Part shown: positions 1 to 7,869 of the stretch, one piece after another
How positions within the stretch are numbered: position 1 is the first letter of the stretch
Layout: every line of letters begins with the position of its first letter
Translations under genes and position numbers: made by a program
Notes under the pieces: generated by a model
Databases searched by the model: none
What the model saw: only the letters and a program-made list of their open reading frames with translations
Told to the model about the DNA's origin: nothing
NCBI RefSeq assembly: GCF_002917885.1
Contig: NZ_PQNY01000002.1
Location: forward strand, 124,001-188,000
Source: Flavobacterium croceum DSM 17960
Lineage (GTDB): Bacteria; Bacteroidota; Bacteroidia; Flavobacteriales; Flavobacteriaceae
Direction: 5' to 3'
DNA: 64,000 bases

Positions 1-162
1 AAAATCTATATTGGCATTGTTTAATATTTTGACAAATGCTTTGGTTATTTTTTTTGCTCTATCGTCAAAACTTCCCGAACAACCTACCCAAAACAAAATT
101 TCGGGTTGCTTACCTTGAGCCATCATTTCTGCCATAGTTGGCACATGCAATACTTCTGACAT
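1..162 (-). CDS. (Fe-S)-binding CCG-domain protein, N-terminal part
   Basis: Only the first 54 codons are in the window; the gene runs off the left edge. The translation reads MSEVLHVPTMAEMMAQGKQP and then an FWVGCSGSFDDR motif, typical of the cysteine-rich CCG domain of heterodisulfide-reductase subunit B / GlcF-type proteins, which bind an unusual Fe-S cluster. It lies downstream of, and in the same direction as, a membrane-bound dicluster Fe-S protein with the HdrC-type Cys pattern, so the two probably form one membrane electron-transfer unit (inference). The substrate is unknown. Family assignment is fairly sure; the exact role is not. Confidence 0.8.
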   Translation of the reverse strand, partial: MSEVLHVPTMAEMMAQGKQPEILFWVGCSGSFDDRAKKITKAFVKILNNANIDF

Positions 163-217
163 AATTGTATTTTTATAGTTTTAAAAGTTTTAGAATGTTA
201 TATCTTTACTTTTATAT

Positions 218-664
218 TTATTCGTGGTGTTCGTCATCAAAAACTTGAATCGTAACTTCTTTTTCTATCAAATCTGTAAATTTTCCTCTATACCGTGTGG
301 CTTTTACCAAATGGTTATCTATCCAATGGTAGTTTCCTCCTCTAGGCTTACCAAATAAAATACCATGATATTTGAATCCGTGTTTTTTAAGCCAAATTTC
401 TGTATACTCTCTATGTGCTTCTGTTCTAGAAGTAAAAAAGAATATTATATGGCCTTCATCATACCATTTATTTAAGGTAATTAGCGCATCTGGATATACT
501 TCTGCAGTAAGCATTCTTTCGGGCTCTTCGTTAGGAATATCATCACAAATAGTACCGTCAATATCTATTAAGTAATTTTTGATACCTTCGGGCAATATAG
601 GACTTACTTTTTGACCGTTTTCAGTATGTTCTTGTAAATTTTTTTCTATATCTTCAGATTTCAT
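218..664 (-). CDS. HAD-superfamily phosphatase-like protein (BT0820-like)
   Basis: The 148-residue cytoplasmic protein contains the HAD motif I DIDGTICDD near residue 34. Motif II is probably FFFTSRTE near residue 76, and a lysine (FGKPRGG) and acidic residues follow. This is the small HAD-phosphatase fold; relatives in Flavobacteriaceae are sometimes labelled phosphoheptose isomerase, which the sequence does not support. The gene sits between two Fe-S protein genes of one minus-strand run, 21 bases after the larger one, so it is probably co-transcribed. The substrate cannot be read from the sequence. A role in repair or regulation of the neighbouring electron-transfer unit is only a guess. 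Confidence 0.75.
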   Translation of the reverse strand: MKSEDIEKNLQEHTENGQKVSPILPEGIKNYLIDIDGTICDDIPNEEPERMLTAEVYPDALITLNKWYDEGHIIFFFTSRTEAHREYTEIWLKKHGFKYHGILFGKPRGGNYHWIDNHLVKATRYRGKFTDLIEKEVTIQVFDDEHHE

Positions 665-685
665 CTGTACTGTATTTCTATTGTA

Positions 686-2005
686 TTATTCTGATTTCCA
701 ATTCAACCTATCCATTTGATTATATTGCCAAGGCGCTGCATTGTTTTCAATATTTGTCATCATAGCATTAAGCGATTGTGGTGCTGCACTTTGCTCCATA
801 ACCAAATATCTTCTCATATCGATAATGATGGAAAGCGGACTAATATTTACCGGACATTCTTCTACACAAGCATTACAACTTGTACAAGCCCACAACTCTT
901 CTGGAGTAATATAATCGTTCAATAACGATTTATTATCGGGTACAAAAACTCCATTATTTGCATCTATATTTTTACCTACTTCTTCCAATCGATCTCTGGT
1001 AGACATCATAATTTTTCTTGGAGATAATTTTTTACCCGTAGCATTGGCAGGACAAGACGAAGTACATCTTCCGCACTCGGTACAAGTATATGCATTAAGT
1101 AATTGTACCCAGTTTAAGTCGTGTACATCAGATGCTCCAAACTTACTAGGAACAGCATCTGCTGGAGGTGCAGCATAGGGATCGGCATTGGGATCTAGCA
1201 TCAATTTTACTTCGTTTGTTACACTTTCTAAATTGTCTAATTTTCCTTTTACGTTTAAATCTGCATAATACGTGTTTGGAAATGCAAGCAAAATATGTAA
1301 GTGTTTAGAATAGTATAGGTAGTTCATAAAACCAAGAATACCAATAATATGCAACCACCAACAAGCTCTTTCTATCATGTGTACTGCATTTTCATCCATT
1401 CCATTAAATACGGGAGAAATAAAATGACTTACAGGAAAAGAGCCCGCTTGAATGTAGTGTGAAACACCTGCTTGTTGTAACCAAAAATCAGCTGCATTCA
1501 TCACTAAAAACAAAGTCATCAATACCATTTCAAAATATAAAATTGTATTGGCATCTTTTTTTGGATCGCCCTCCAAATCTGGATTGGATAGTCTGTTTAT
1601 TTTTAAAACATTTCTTCTCATCCAAAATAATACTACCGCGATGAGCACTAATAATGCTAATATTTCAAATGACCCAATAAGTATATTGTACAATAAGCCT
1701 AAACCAGCAAATATACGGTGTGTACCAAACAAACCATCAATAATTATTTCTAGTAATTCAATATTGATAATAATAAAACCTACATAAACAATAATATGTA
1801 AAAATGCTGCTAATGGGCGTTTTACCATTTTTGATTGGCCTAAAGCTACCATAAACATATTGTTCCATCGAGCAGAAGCATTGTCTGCTCTATCTACAGG
1901 TTTACCAAGCTTAATGTTTCTAATGAGTTTTTTAACGTTGATTGTAAAAAAACCGAAGCCAATAATAAGAAGTACTGCAAAAAATAATTGTGCTAAGAGG
2001 TTCAT
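686..2005 (-). CDS. Membrane-bound dicluster (Fe-S) protein, HdrC-like
   Basis: The 439-residue protein has about five hydrophobic segments in residues 5-235, followed by a soluble domain with two ferredoxin-like motifs, CTECGRCTSSCP (about 308-319) and CTSCNACVEECP (about 374-385), each expected to hold a 4Fe-4S cluster. This is the layout of heterodisulfide reductase C/E-like and nitrate-reductase-gamma-like electron-transfer subunits. It precedes the CCG-domain protein at the window edge, the usual partner. Only 7 bases separate it from the upstream MCE gene, indicating one operon. It probably passes electrons between the quinone pool and an unknown acceptor (inference). Confidence 0.85.
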   Translation of the reverse strand: MNLLAQLFFAVLLIIGFGFFTINVKKLIRNIKLGKPVDRADNASARWNNMFMVALGQSKMVKRPLAAFLHIIVYVGFIIINIELLEIIIDGLFGTHRIFAGLGLLYNILIGSFEILALLVLIAVVLFWMRRNVLKINRLSNPDLEGDPKKDANTILYFEMVLMTLFLVMNAADFWLQQAGVSHYIQAGSFPVSHFISPVFNGMDENAVHMIERACWWLHIIGILGFMNYLYYSKHLHILLAFPNTYYADLNVKGKLDNLESVTNEVKLMLDPNADPYAAPPADAVPSKFGASDVHDLNWVQLLNAYTCTECGRCTSSCPANATGKKLSPRKIMMSTRDRLEEVGKNIDANNGVFVPDNKSLLNDYITPEELWACTSCNACVEECPVNISPLSIIIDMRRYLVMEQSAAPQSLNAMMTNIENNAAPWQYNQMDRLNWKSE

Positions 2006-2012
2006 AATAAAA

Positions 2013-2975
2013 TTATTGTTTTATGTCTTGTGGGGTTTCTTGTGGTGCCACATAAGGCTTATTTTTCTTTCCAAATAAAGAAACATTTACGTATCTAGTA
2101 GGATTTAATCTTAAATCTTGTAATAACAATTCTAGTTCTTTTGAAGTATTTGCAAAGTTGTTGTAAAGCGTTTCATCTTTCATAAGTTTACCCATACTTC
2201 CTTTTCCAGCATCAATATCGGTCATGATATGATTTACATTTGCCAAAGTATTTTCGAGTTTTTTAACGGTTTCACCCAATTGGATTTTAGAAATAGAATC
2301 GGAAACCTTAACAAAGTTTGCAGATGCTTTATCTACATTTGAGAGTGTGCTGTTTATTTTTGATTTGTTTTCGGCCAATAAATCGTTTGCTTGAGCAGAT
2401 ACCAACTTAAATTGAGCCAATGTTTCGTTTAAATTTTGTAAACTCGCTTGTAAATTTTGCTTATTCTTAGCATTTAAAACATCATTAATACCCAAAACCA
2501 TAGTATTGGCATTGTCTAAAAGTTTTTCAATTTTAACTTTCAAAGGTTCTACTTGTAATGCTAAGGCATCGGTTAATCCTAGTTTTGCAGAAGATATTAA
2601 ATAATCGCCATCTTGAGCCAAACGGCTATCTTTTGCATTGGGAATAATAGCTATTTGCTTACCTCCTATTGGACTTGGCGCATAAATTTCGGCTAAAGCT
2701 GATTTTGTAATAGGATAGTCTGATTTTATTTGCATTTCTACAACCAACTTGGCTGTATTGTTGTTCAATTTTATAGCGCTTACTTTACCAACGGTTAATC
2801 CGTTTATGGTTACTGGTGAAGAAACTGCCAAACCTTCTACATTCATGTACTCAACATAAAATGTTTTGTAGTTTACAAATAAATCTCTTCCTTTTAAAAA
2901 ACTATAACCCCAAATAAATAATAATATTGAGGCAATAACTAAGATAGCGGTTTTAATTTCTCTTGATAATTTCAA
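2013..2975 (-). CDS. MlaD-family MCE protein, putative lipid-transport substrate-binding subunit
   Basis: The 320-residue protein has one N-terminal membrane helix (about residues 8-27), an MCE/MlaD domain (about 38-115, with the VEGLAVSSPVTINGL segment) and a long helical, probably coiled-coil tail. MlaD proteins form hexameric rings that carry phospholipids across the periplasm, usually with MlaE/MlaF; no permease or ATPase gene is visible here. The start is TTG at 2975; no ATG lies in frame nearby and the reading LKLSREIKTAIL fits the family. A -7 box sits just upstream at 2994-3001, so the gene may have its own promoter although it follows the amidase gene by 32 bases. Confidence 0.85.
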   Translation of the reverse strand: MKLSREIKTAILVIASILLFIWGYSFLKGRDLFVNYKTFYVEYMNVEGLAVSSPVTINGLTVGKVSAIKLNNNTAKLVVEMQIKSDYPITKSALAEIYAPSPIGGKQIAIIPNAKDSRLAQDGDYLISSAKLGLTDALALQVEPLKVKIEKLLDNANTMVLGINDVLNAKNKQNLQASLQNLNETLAQFKLVSAQANDLLAENKSKINSTLSNVDKASANFVKVSDSISKIQLGETVKKLENTLANVNHIMTDIDAGKGSMGKLMKDETLYNNFANTSKELELLLQDLRLNPTRYVNVSLFGKKNKPYVAPQETPQDIKQ

Positions 2976-2993
2976 AGCTTATATTTTTTTTTG

Positions 2994-3001
2994 CAAAAGT
3001 A
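2994..3001 (-). promoter_or_regulatory. Putative -7 promoter box for mlaD-like gene
   Basis: On the minus strand the sequence is TACTTTTG, an exact match to the flavobacterial TAnnTTTG box, located 19 bases before the TTG start. No good TTG element was seen at the expected upstream spacing, so the call rests on the -7 box alone. Confidence 0.4.
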
Positions 3002-3007
3002 TTAAAT

Positions 3008-4228
3008 TTATTTTTGCTTTAAGGCTTCATTTACACTTATAACTTTTCCGTCTTTAAATGCTACTACAAATGCCGATTTATAGCCTTTTTCTTTAGCTTT
3101 TTTAAGCAATTCTTTGGTGTTCTCATATTCTGATGTTTCACCATAATAATATTTATAATATTTCCCGTCTTTCTCCATAGAAATATCCTTTAACCCTTTA
3201 AAATTTGAAGGACTTAACTCCATCTTTTTATCTCCTGCAGATATTTGAACCTTATAGAATATCCCCAACTTGAGTTCTGCTGTATTCTTGCTCTCAATTT
3301 TGTTGGGTTGGCTTTCTTTTTTTACAATTTCTTTTTTAATACTATCTTTTTTAGCTTGTTCTTTTTTTGTCTCTTCTTTTAATATACGAGAAGGTCTTTC
3401 GAGTTCTTCATAATCTCCGCCATCAAAATATTCTTTTTTATATTCAATAATTGCTGTAGCGATTGCTTCTGCCATTTCATCTTGTCCTTCATCAGAATTC
3501 AAATAAGCTCCTTCGGTTTCATTTGAAATAAATCCAGTTTCTATAAGTACACGCGGCATATATGCTTTGTGCAATACCATAAATGGCTCCTGACCTATAC
3601 CACGACTTTTGCGCTCGATACTTTTAAATTTTTCTTGGATTTTACCTGCAAGCATAATACTATTTTCCACATACTCTTCTTGCACCAATGTAGTACCAAT
3701 AATAGATTCGGGTCTACTTGGGTCGAAACCTTCGTATTTTTTCTTATAATCTTTTTCTAGAGTAATTACCGAATTTTCTCGTTTGGCAACCTCCATACTC
3801 GATGCTGTTTTGGTTAATCCCATAATAAAAGTTTCCGATCCAAATGCTGCTGGGTTTTTACTAGCATTACAATGTATAGACACAAACAAATTAGCGTCGG
3901 CTCTATTGGCAATGTTAGCTCGTTCAACCAAATCGATAAACACATCAGTTTTTCGGGTATATGTAACTGCTATGTTTGGTTGTTTTTCTAATATTTTTCC
4001 TACTTTTAATACAATAGCTAAATTGATGTTTTTTTCAGTACAATTGCCATATATGGCACCGTAATCGTGATCGCCATGCCCTGCATCTAAAGTAACTTTA
4101 AATTTAGCCGATTGAGAATATCCCAATTGAATAAAAAACAGCAATAGAAACATGGAGAAATATCTATTATTGCTCAATATCGTTGGAATAAAGTTAATTT
4201 TATTTAAAACACTACTTTTGTAACCCAT
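3008..4228 (-). CDS. N-acetylmuramoyl-L-alanine amidase with SPOR-like C-terminus
   Basis: This Amidase_3 enzyme cuts the bond between muramic acid and the stem peptide of peptidoglycan. An N-terminal signal region (the hydrophobic MFLLLFFIQLGYSQ part) is followed by the zinc-hydrolase core: LDAGHGDHD (His about 51), a downstream Glu (CTEKN), SIHCNAS (His about 119) and the catalytic IETGF segment (about 230). Residues about 325-400 look like a SPOR-type peptidoglycan-binding domain, after a lysine/glutamate-rich linker (about 280-320). The start may lie further in (Met about 26), because the first 25 residues are not typical of a signal peptide. The gene diverges from lptD with an 88-base shared upstream region. 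Confidence 0.9.
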   Translation of the reverse strand: MGYKSSVLNKINFIPTILSNNRYFSMFLLLFFIQLGYSQSAKFKVTLDAGHGDHDYGAIYGNCTEKNINLAIVLKVGKILEKQPNIAVTYTRKTDVFIDLVERANIANRADANLFVSIHCNASKNPAAFGSETFIMGLTKTASSMEVAKRENSVITLEKDYKKKYEGFDPSRPESIIGTTLVQEEYVENSIMLAGKIQEKFKSIERKSRGIGQEPFMVLHKAYMPRVLIETGFISNETEGAYLNSDEGQDEMAEAIATAIIEYKKEYFDGGDYEELERPSRILKEETKKEQAKKDSIKKEIVKKESQPNKIESKNTAELKLGIFYKVQISAGDKKMELSPSNFKGLKDISMEKDGKYYKYYYGETSEYENTKELLKKAKEKGYKSAFVVAFKDGKVISVNEALKQK

Positions 4229-4316
4229 TTATTTATTTATTTTTGACGAAAAATTGTAAGTATCAAACAACTGACAAAAATCAAGCCGTATTTTTACAAA
4301 ATTAGTATTTAAACCA

Positions 4317-6893
4317 TTGCGCACAAACTTATTTTATATCGTTTTAACAGCTTTTTTTCTTTTTGGAGGAAAACATACTGCTTATTCCCAGAAAAATACA
4401 CCAAAAACAGAAGTTAAAGAAAATGTTACTGTAGTAAAAACCGATTCTTTAAAAAAAATAAAATATTTAGAAGGATTGGTACATTATAAAGCTAAGGTGT
4501 ACGAAAAGTTTGACCAAAAGAAAAAAATAATCACTCTTTATGATGGCGCAGAATTAAAATATTTAGATTACGAACTCAAATCGGGGATTATTGTTTTTGA
4601 TTATGCAAAAAATGAAGTTTATGCAGGTAGACTCAAAGACTCTCTAGGCAACTACATTCAATATCCTGTATTTAAAACGGGTAATAACGTTGTAGAACCC
4701 GACTCCATACGGTTTAATTTTAAAACTAAAAAAGCAAAAATTTGGAACTCTAGAACAAAACAAGACGAACTTAATGTAAAAGCTGCCATTTCAAAAAAAG
4801 AAAATGATTCAGTTTACTTTATGAAAAGTGTTTTGCTTACTACAGCAAAAGATGTTGATGACCCTGAATATCATTTTTTGGCAAGTAAAGCCAAGTTAGT
4901 TCCTGGAAAAAAAATAGTTGTAGGCCCTACTTATATGTATATTGCCCAAGTGCCTATGCCTTTTGTTATGCCTTTTGCTTATTTTCCTATTACTACAAAA
5001 AGACGTTCGGGTATTATACCGCCTAGTTATGGGCAAAATAATAGTAGAGGCTATGCTTTGCAAAACGGAGGTTATTATTTTGCTCTAACCGACAATTTAG
5101 ATTTAGCTGTTTTGGGTGATTACTTTACCAATGGTAGCTACTCTTTGCGAGGAGAAAGTAGTTACGGTAAAAGGTACAAGTATAATGGTACTTTTAACAT
5201 AAGATACGAAAATCAAATATACAGCGAAAGAGGTTACCCTGATTACAGTAAAACTAAAATTTTTAATGTACAATGGAGCCATACTAAAGATAGTAAATCC
5301 AATCCAAATTCTAGATTTTCAGCCTCTGTAAATGCAGGAAGTAGCCAATACTACAACCAATCTATTAATCAATCAAATATAGGGTCTTCGTTAAACAACA
5401 CTTTAAACTCATCTATTTCATACCAAACTACCATTCATACAGTACCGCAAATAAGTCTATCTATGGCGGCTACGCAATCGCAAAACACCAAAACACGCGA
5501 TATGAATTTAACTTTACCTACTCTACAAGCAAGTGTAGATAGAGTTTATCCGTTTGTAAAAAAAGATGGAGAAAAGAAAGGATTCATTAAAAACATCAAC
5601 TTACAATATAATTTAAATGGTCAAAACAGTATAAAAACCAAAGACTCGTTGTTGTTTAAATCTAAATTTGCAGATATTTCAGAAATTGGGTTTCAGCACA
5701 ATATTCCTTTATCTACAAATTATAAACTATTTAAATATTTTAGCGCTACAACTAGCGTAAACTATAGAGAAGTGTGGTACTTAAAAACCAAAGAAAAATA
5801 TTTTGATGCCGATTTAAACAAGGCTGTAGATAAATACAATAATGGTTTTGATGCTTTTAGAACGTACTCTTTCTCAAACAATATAGGTACAACTGTATAT
5901 GGTATGTATACTTTCGGGAAAAATTCAAAAATTCAAAGTATTCGCCATGTAATGAGACCTAGTGTAAGCCATGGATATACGCCTAGTTTTAACCAATATG
6001 TAGACACTTATGTTACTAACATAAATGGAGATAGGGCCGAATATACACGCTTTGATGGTGGTATTTATGGTGCGCCACAAGGTAGTTACAGCAATACATT
6101 AGGGTTTTCGTTAAGCAATACGTTTGAAGCCAAGGTTACCGATAGTGATTCTACTAAAACAGAACCTAAAAAAATCATGTTATTAAACAACTTGACTTTC
6201 AATTCAGGATACGATTTAAAATTGGCTCGTTGGAGTTCAATATCTTTTAGCGGTGGAACTCAAGTTTTTAAAGAAAAACTCAATATCAATTTTGGCGGAA
6301 ATATAGATCCGTATGAATATGTTAAAAATGATTTTGTACGCAAAGCTTTCGGATTGTCTAGTGCCAATTTAACTATGAATTATGCCATAGCTAGCTCAAA
6401 AAAAGAAGGTAAAAAAGAAGAAAACGTACAAGGAGCATTAAATGGAGGTAGAAAAGACGATTTGTTTGGTATGAACCAAGACCTTAATGACGATCGATTA
6501 AACCAAATGAAAAATAAAGAAGACGAAGAAGACGCTTTTTCTGGATTTTACAATTATCAAATACCTTGGGATATTAATATGGCATTATCGGTTACTTACA
6601 ATAATTCAGATTTCGGACGAAAAATATCTACTTGTTCACTCATGATGTCTGCCAATACCGATTTAACACCAAAATGGAAATTTGGTGTATCAACAGGTTA
6701 CGATTTTATTAATAAAGGAGTAACTTTTACTCAAATTAGAATGAACAGAGATTTAATGAGTTGGTATATGAATTTCAATTGGTCGCCATTTGGTCAAAAT
6801 AGCTATTGGGGATTCTTTATTGGTATAAAAGCAGGAGTTCTTAGCGATATCAAATGGGACAAGCGTACGCAACCTGATAGAGTTTTACGTTAA
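4317..6893 (+). CDS. lptD: LPS-assembly outer-membrane protein LptD
   Basis: The 858-residue protein has a signal peptide (FYIVLTAFFLFGG...TAYSQ), then an OstA/LptA-like N-terminal domain (about residues 50-200, repeated short beta strands) and a large C-terminal outer-membrane beta barrel. LptD with LptE places lipopolysaccharide in the outer leaflet. The segment with PFVMPFAYFP followed by RRSGIIPP is a hallmark of the family. The start is TTG at 4317: an in-frame stop at 4272-4274 and the absence of an earlier ATG leave this as the only start that keeps the signal peptide. It is followed 15 bases later by ridA. Confidence 0.88.
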   Translation: MRTNLFYIVLTAFFLFGGKHTAYSQKNTPKTEVKENVTVVKTDSLKKIKYLEGLVHYKAKVYEKFDQKKKIITLYDGAELKYLDYELKSGIIVFDYAKNEVYAGRLKDSLGNYIQYPVFKTGNNVVEPDSIRFNFKTKKAKIWNSRTKQDELNVKAAISKKENDSVYFMKSVLLTTAKDVDDPEYHFLASKAKLVPGKKIVVGPTYMYIAQVPMPFVMPFAYFPITTKRRSGIIPPSYGQNNSRGYALQNGGYYFALTDNLDLAVLGDYFTNGSYSLRGESSYGKRYKYNGTFNIRYENQIYSERGYPDYSKTKIFNVQWSHTKDSKSNPNSRFSASVNAGSSQYYNQSINQSNIGSSLNNTLNSSISYQTTIHTVPQISLSMAATQSQNTKTRDMNLTLPTLQASVDRVYPFVKKDGEKKGFIKNINLQYNLNGQNSIKTKDSLLFKSKFADISEIGFQHNIPLSTNYKLFKYFSATTSVNYREVWYLKTKEKYFDADLNKAVDKYNNGFDAFRTYSFSNNIGTTVYGMYTFGKNSKIQSIRHVMRPSVSHGYTPSFNQYVDTYVTNINGDRAEYTRFDGGIYGAPQGSYSNTLGFSLSNTFEAKVTDSDSTKTEPKKIMLLNNLTFNSGYDLKLARWSSISFSGGTQVFKEKLNINFGGNIDPYEYVKNDFVRKAFGLSSANLTMNYAIASSKKEGKKEENVQGALNGGRKDDLFGMNQDLNDDRLNQMKNKEDEEDAFSGFYNYQIPWDINMALSVTYNNSDFGRKISTCSLMMSANTDLTPKWKFGVSTGYDFINKGVTFTQIRMNRDLMSWYMNFNWSPFGQNSYWGFFIGIKAGVLSDIKWDKRTQPDRVLR

Positions 6894-6908
6894 TAAACAG
6901 CATATACA

Positions 6909-7289
6909 ATGAAAAAAATAATTTTTACAGAAAAAGCACCCGCTCCAATAGGCCCTTATAACCAAGCGGTTCTTGTTGATAATACACTGTACACTTCTGG
7001 TCAAATAGCATTAAATCCAGAAACGATGGAGCTTGTTTTAGATGACATTAAAATAGAAACCCACCAAGTCATGCAAAACATGAAAGCAGTTTTAGAAGCA
7101 GCAAATATGACTTTTGAAAATGTGGTAAAAACAACCATTTTCATAATGAATATGAATGATTTTGCCACCATAAACGAAGCATACGCCAGTTACTTTGATG
7201 AAAAAACTGCTCCAGCTCGTGAAACAGTTCAAGTAGCTTGTTTGCCAAAAAATGTAAACGTAGAAATCTCTATGATTGCTGTAAAATAA
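6909..7289 (+). CDS. ridA: RidA-family reactive-intermediate deaminase
   Basis: The 126-residue protein matches the RidA/YjgF/UK114 family over its full length: the APAPIGPYNQAV start, the LYTSGQI strand, and ARETVQVACLP with the substrate-binding arginine near residue 105. RidA hydrolyses reactive enamine/imine intermediates released by PLP enzymes such as threonine dehydratase. It follows lptD by 15 bases and is probably co-transcribed with it. Its stop is one base from the stop of the convergent mgsA gene. Confidence 0.93.
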   Translation: MKKIIFTEKAPAPIGPYNQAVLVDNTLYTSGQIALNPETMELVLDDIKIETHQVMQNMKAVLEAANMTFENVVKTTIFIMNMNDFATINEAYASYFDEKTAPARETVQVACLPKNVNVEISMIAVK

Positions 7290-7290
7290 A

Positions 7291-7665
7291 TTACTTTAAC
7301 TCATCTAAACCTAGTAATAACAACTGAGCCGTAGCTTCATTAGTAGCTAGAGGTACATTATGCACATCACAAATTCTAATAAGCATATTGATATCTGGTT
7401 CATGAGGATGACTTGAGTTTGGATCTTTAAAAAACAAAACCATTTTCGTTTTACCTACTGCTACTCGAGCTGCAATTTGAGCATCGCCACCCATAGGCCC
7501 AGAAAGCATTTTTTTTACTTTAAAACCAGCCAACTCAGCCTTGCCACCTGTAGTACCTGTAGCAATAATTTTAATATTTTCTTTATCTAAAATGGCTTTA
7601 TTCTTATTTAAAAACTGAACCATTTCTGCCTTTTTACCATCGTGGGCTATAATTGCTATTTCCAT
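7291..7665 (-). CDS. mgsA: Methylglyoxal synthase
   Basis: The enzyme converts dihydroxyacetone phosphate to methylglyoxal and phosphate, a bypass of lower glycolysis. The translation shows the phosphate-binding TGTTGGKAEL, the catalytic GPMGGDAQIA and the SHPHEPDI segment of the family; length 124 is normal. I chose ATG at 7665 (MEIAIIAHDGKK) rather than the upstream frame start at 7692, because the family begins here and a TACTTTTG box at 7679-7686 would place transcription start inside any longer reading. tpiA, which removes the same substrate, lies elsewhere in the window. Confidence 0.92.
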   Translation of the reverse strand: MEIAIIAHDGKKAEMVQFLNKNKAILDKENIKIIATGTTGGKAELAGFKVKKMLSGPMGGDAQIAARVAVGKTKMVLFFKDPNSSHPHEPDINMLIRICDVHNVPLATNEATAQLLLLGLDELK

Positions 7666-7678
7666 ATTATTTTTTTTA

Positions 7679-7686
7679 CAAAAGTA
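7679..7686 (-). promoter_or_regulatory. -7 promoter box for mgsA
   Basis: The minus strand reads TACTTTTG, an exact TAnnTTTG match, 13 bases before the chosen mgsA start codon. This implies a very short leader and supports the shorter start. No clear upstream TTG partner is visible. Confidence 0.5.
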
Positions 7687-7727
7687 ATACAAGCTCTTTA
7701 GTTATGCCTATTTGACTGATTATTATT

Positions 7728-7744
7728 TTGGCATAAATCTTGAA
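7728..7744 (+). promoter_or_regulatory. Weak sigma-54-like element upstream of lon
   Basis: TTGGCATA-AATC-TTGAA resembles the -24/-12 sigma-54 consensus (TTGGCACR-N4-TTGCW), with a mismatch in each half. It lies 126 bases before lon. No TAnnTTTG box was found in this 204-base gap, so it is offered as a possibility only. Confidence 0.2.
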
Positions 7745-7869
7745 CCAACTATATTAAGTAAACCAAAGAAGCATAATGCTTTAACCTAGAGCGCTTATAG
7801 TAAGCCTTTTAAATTAAAACTAAAAAAATACCTAACTATAAAAACTGTCTTTTTGACACCATTTTTATT

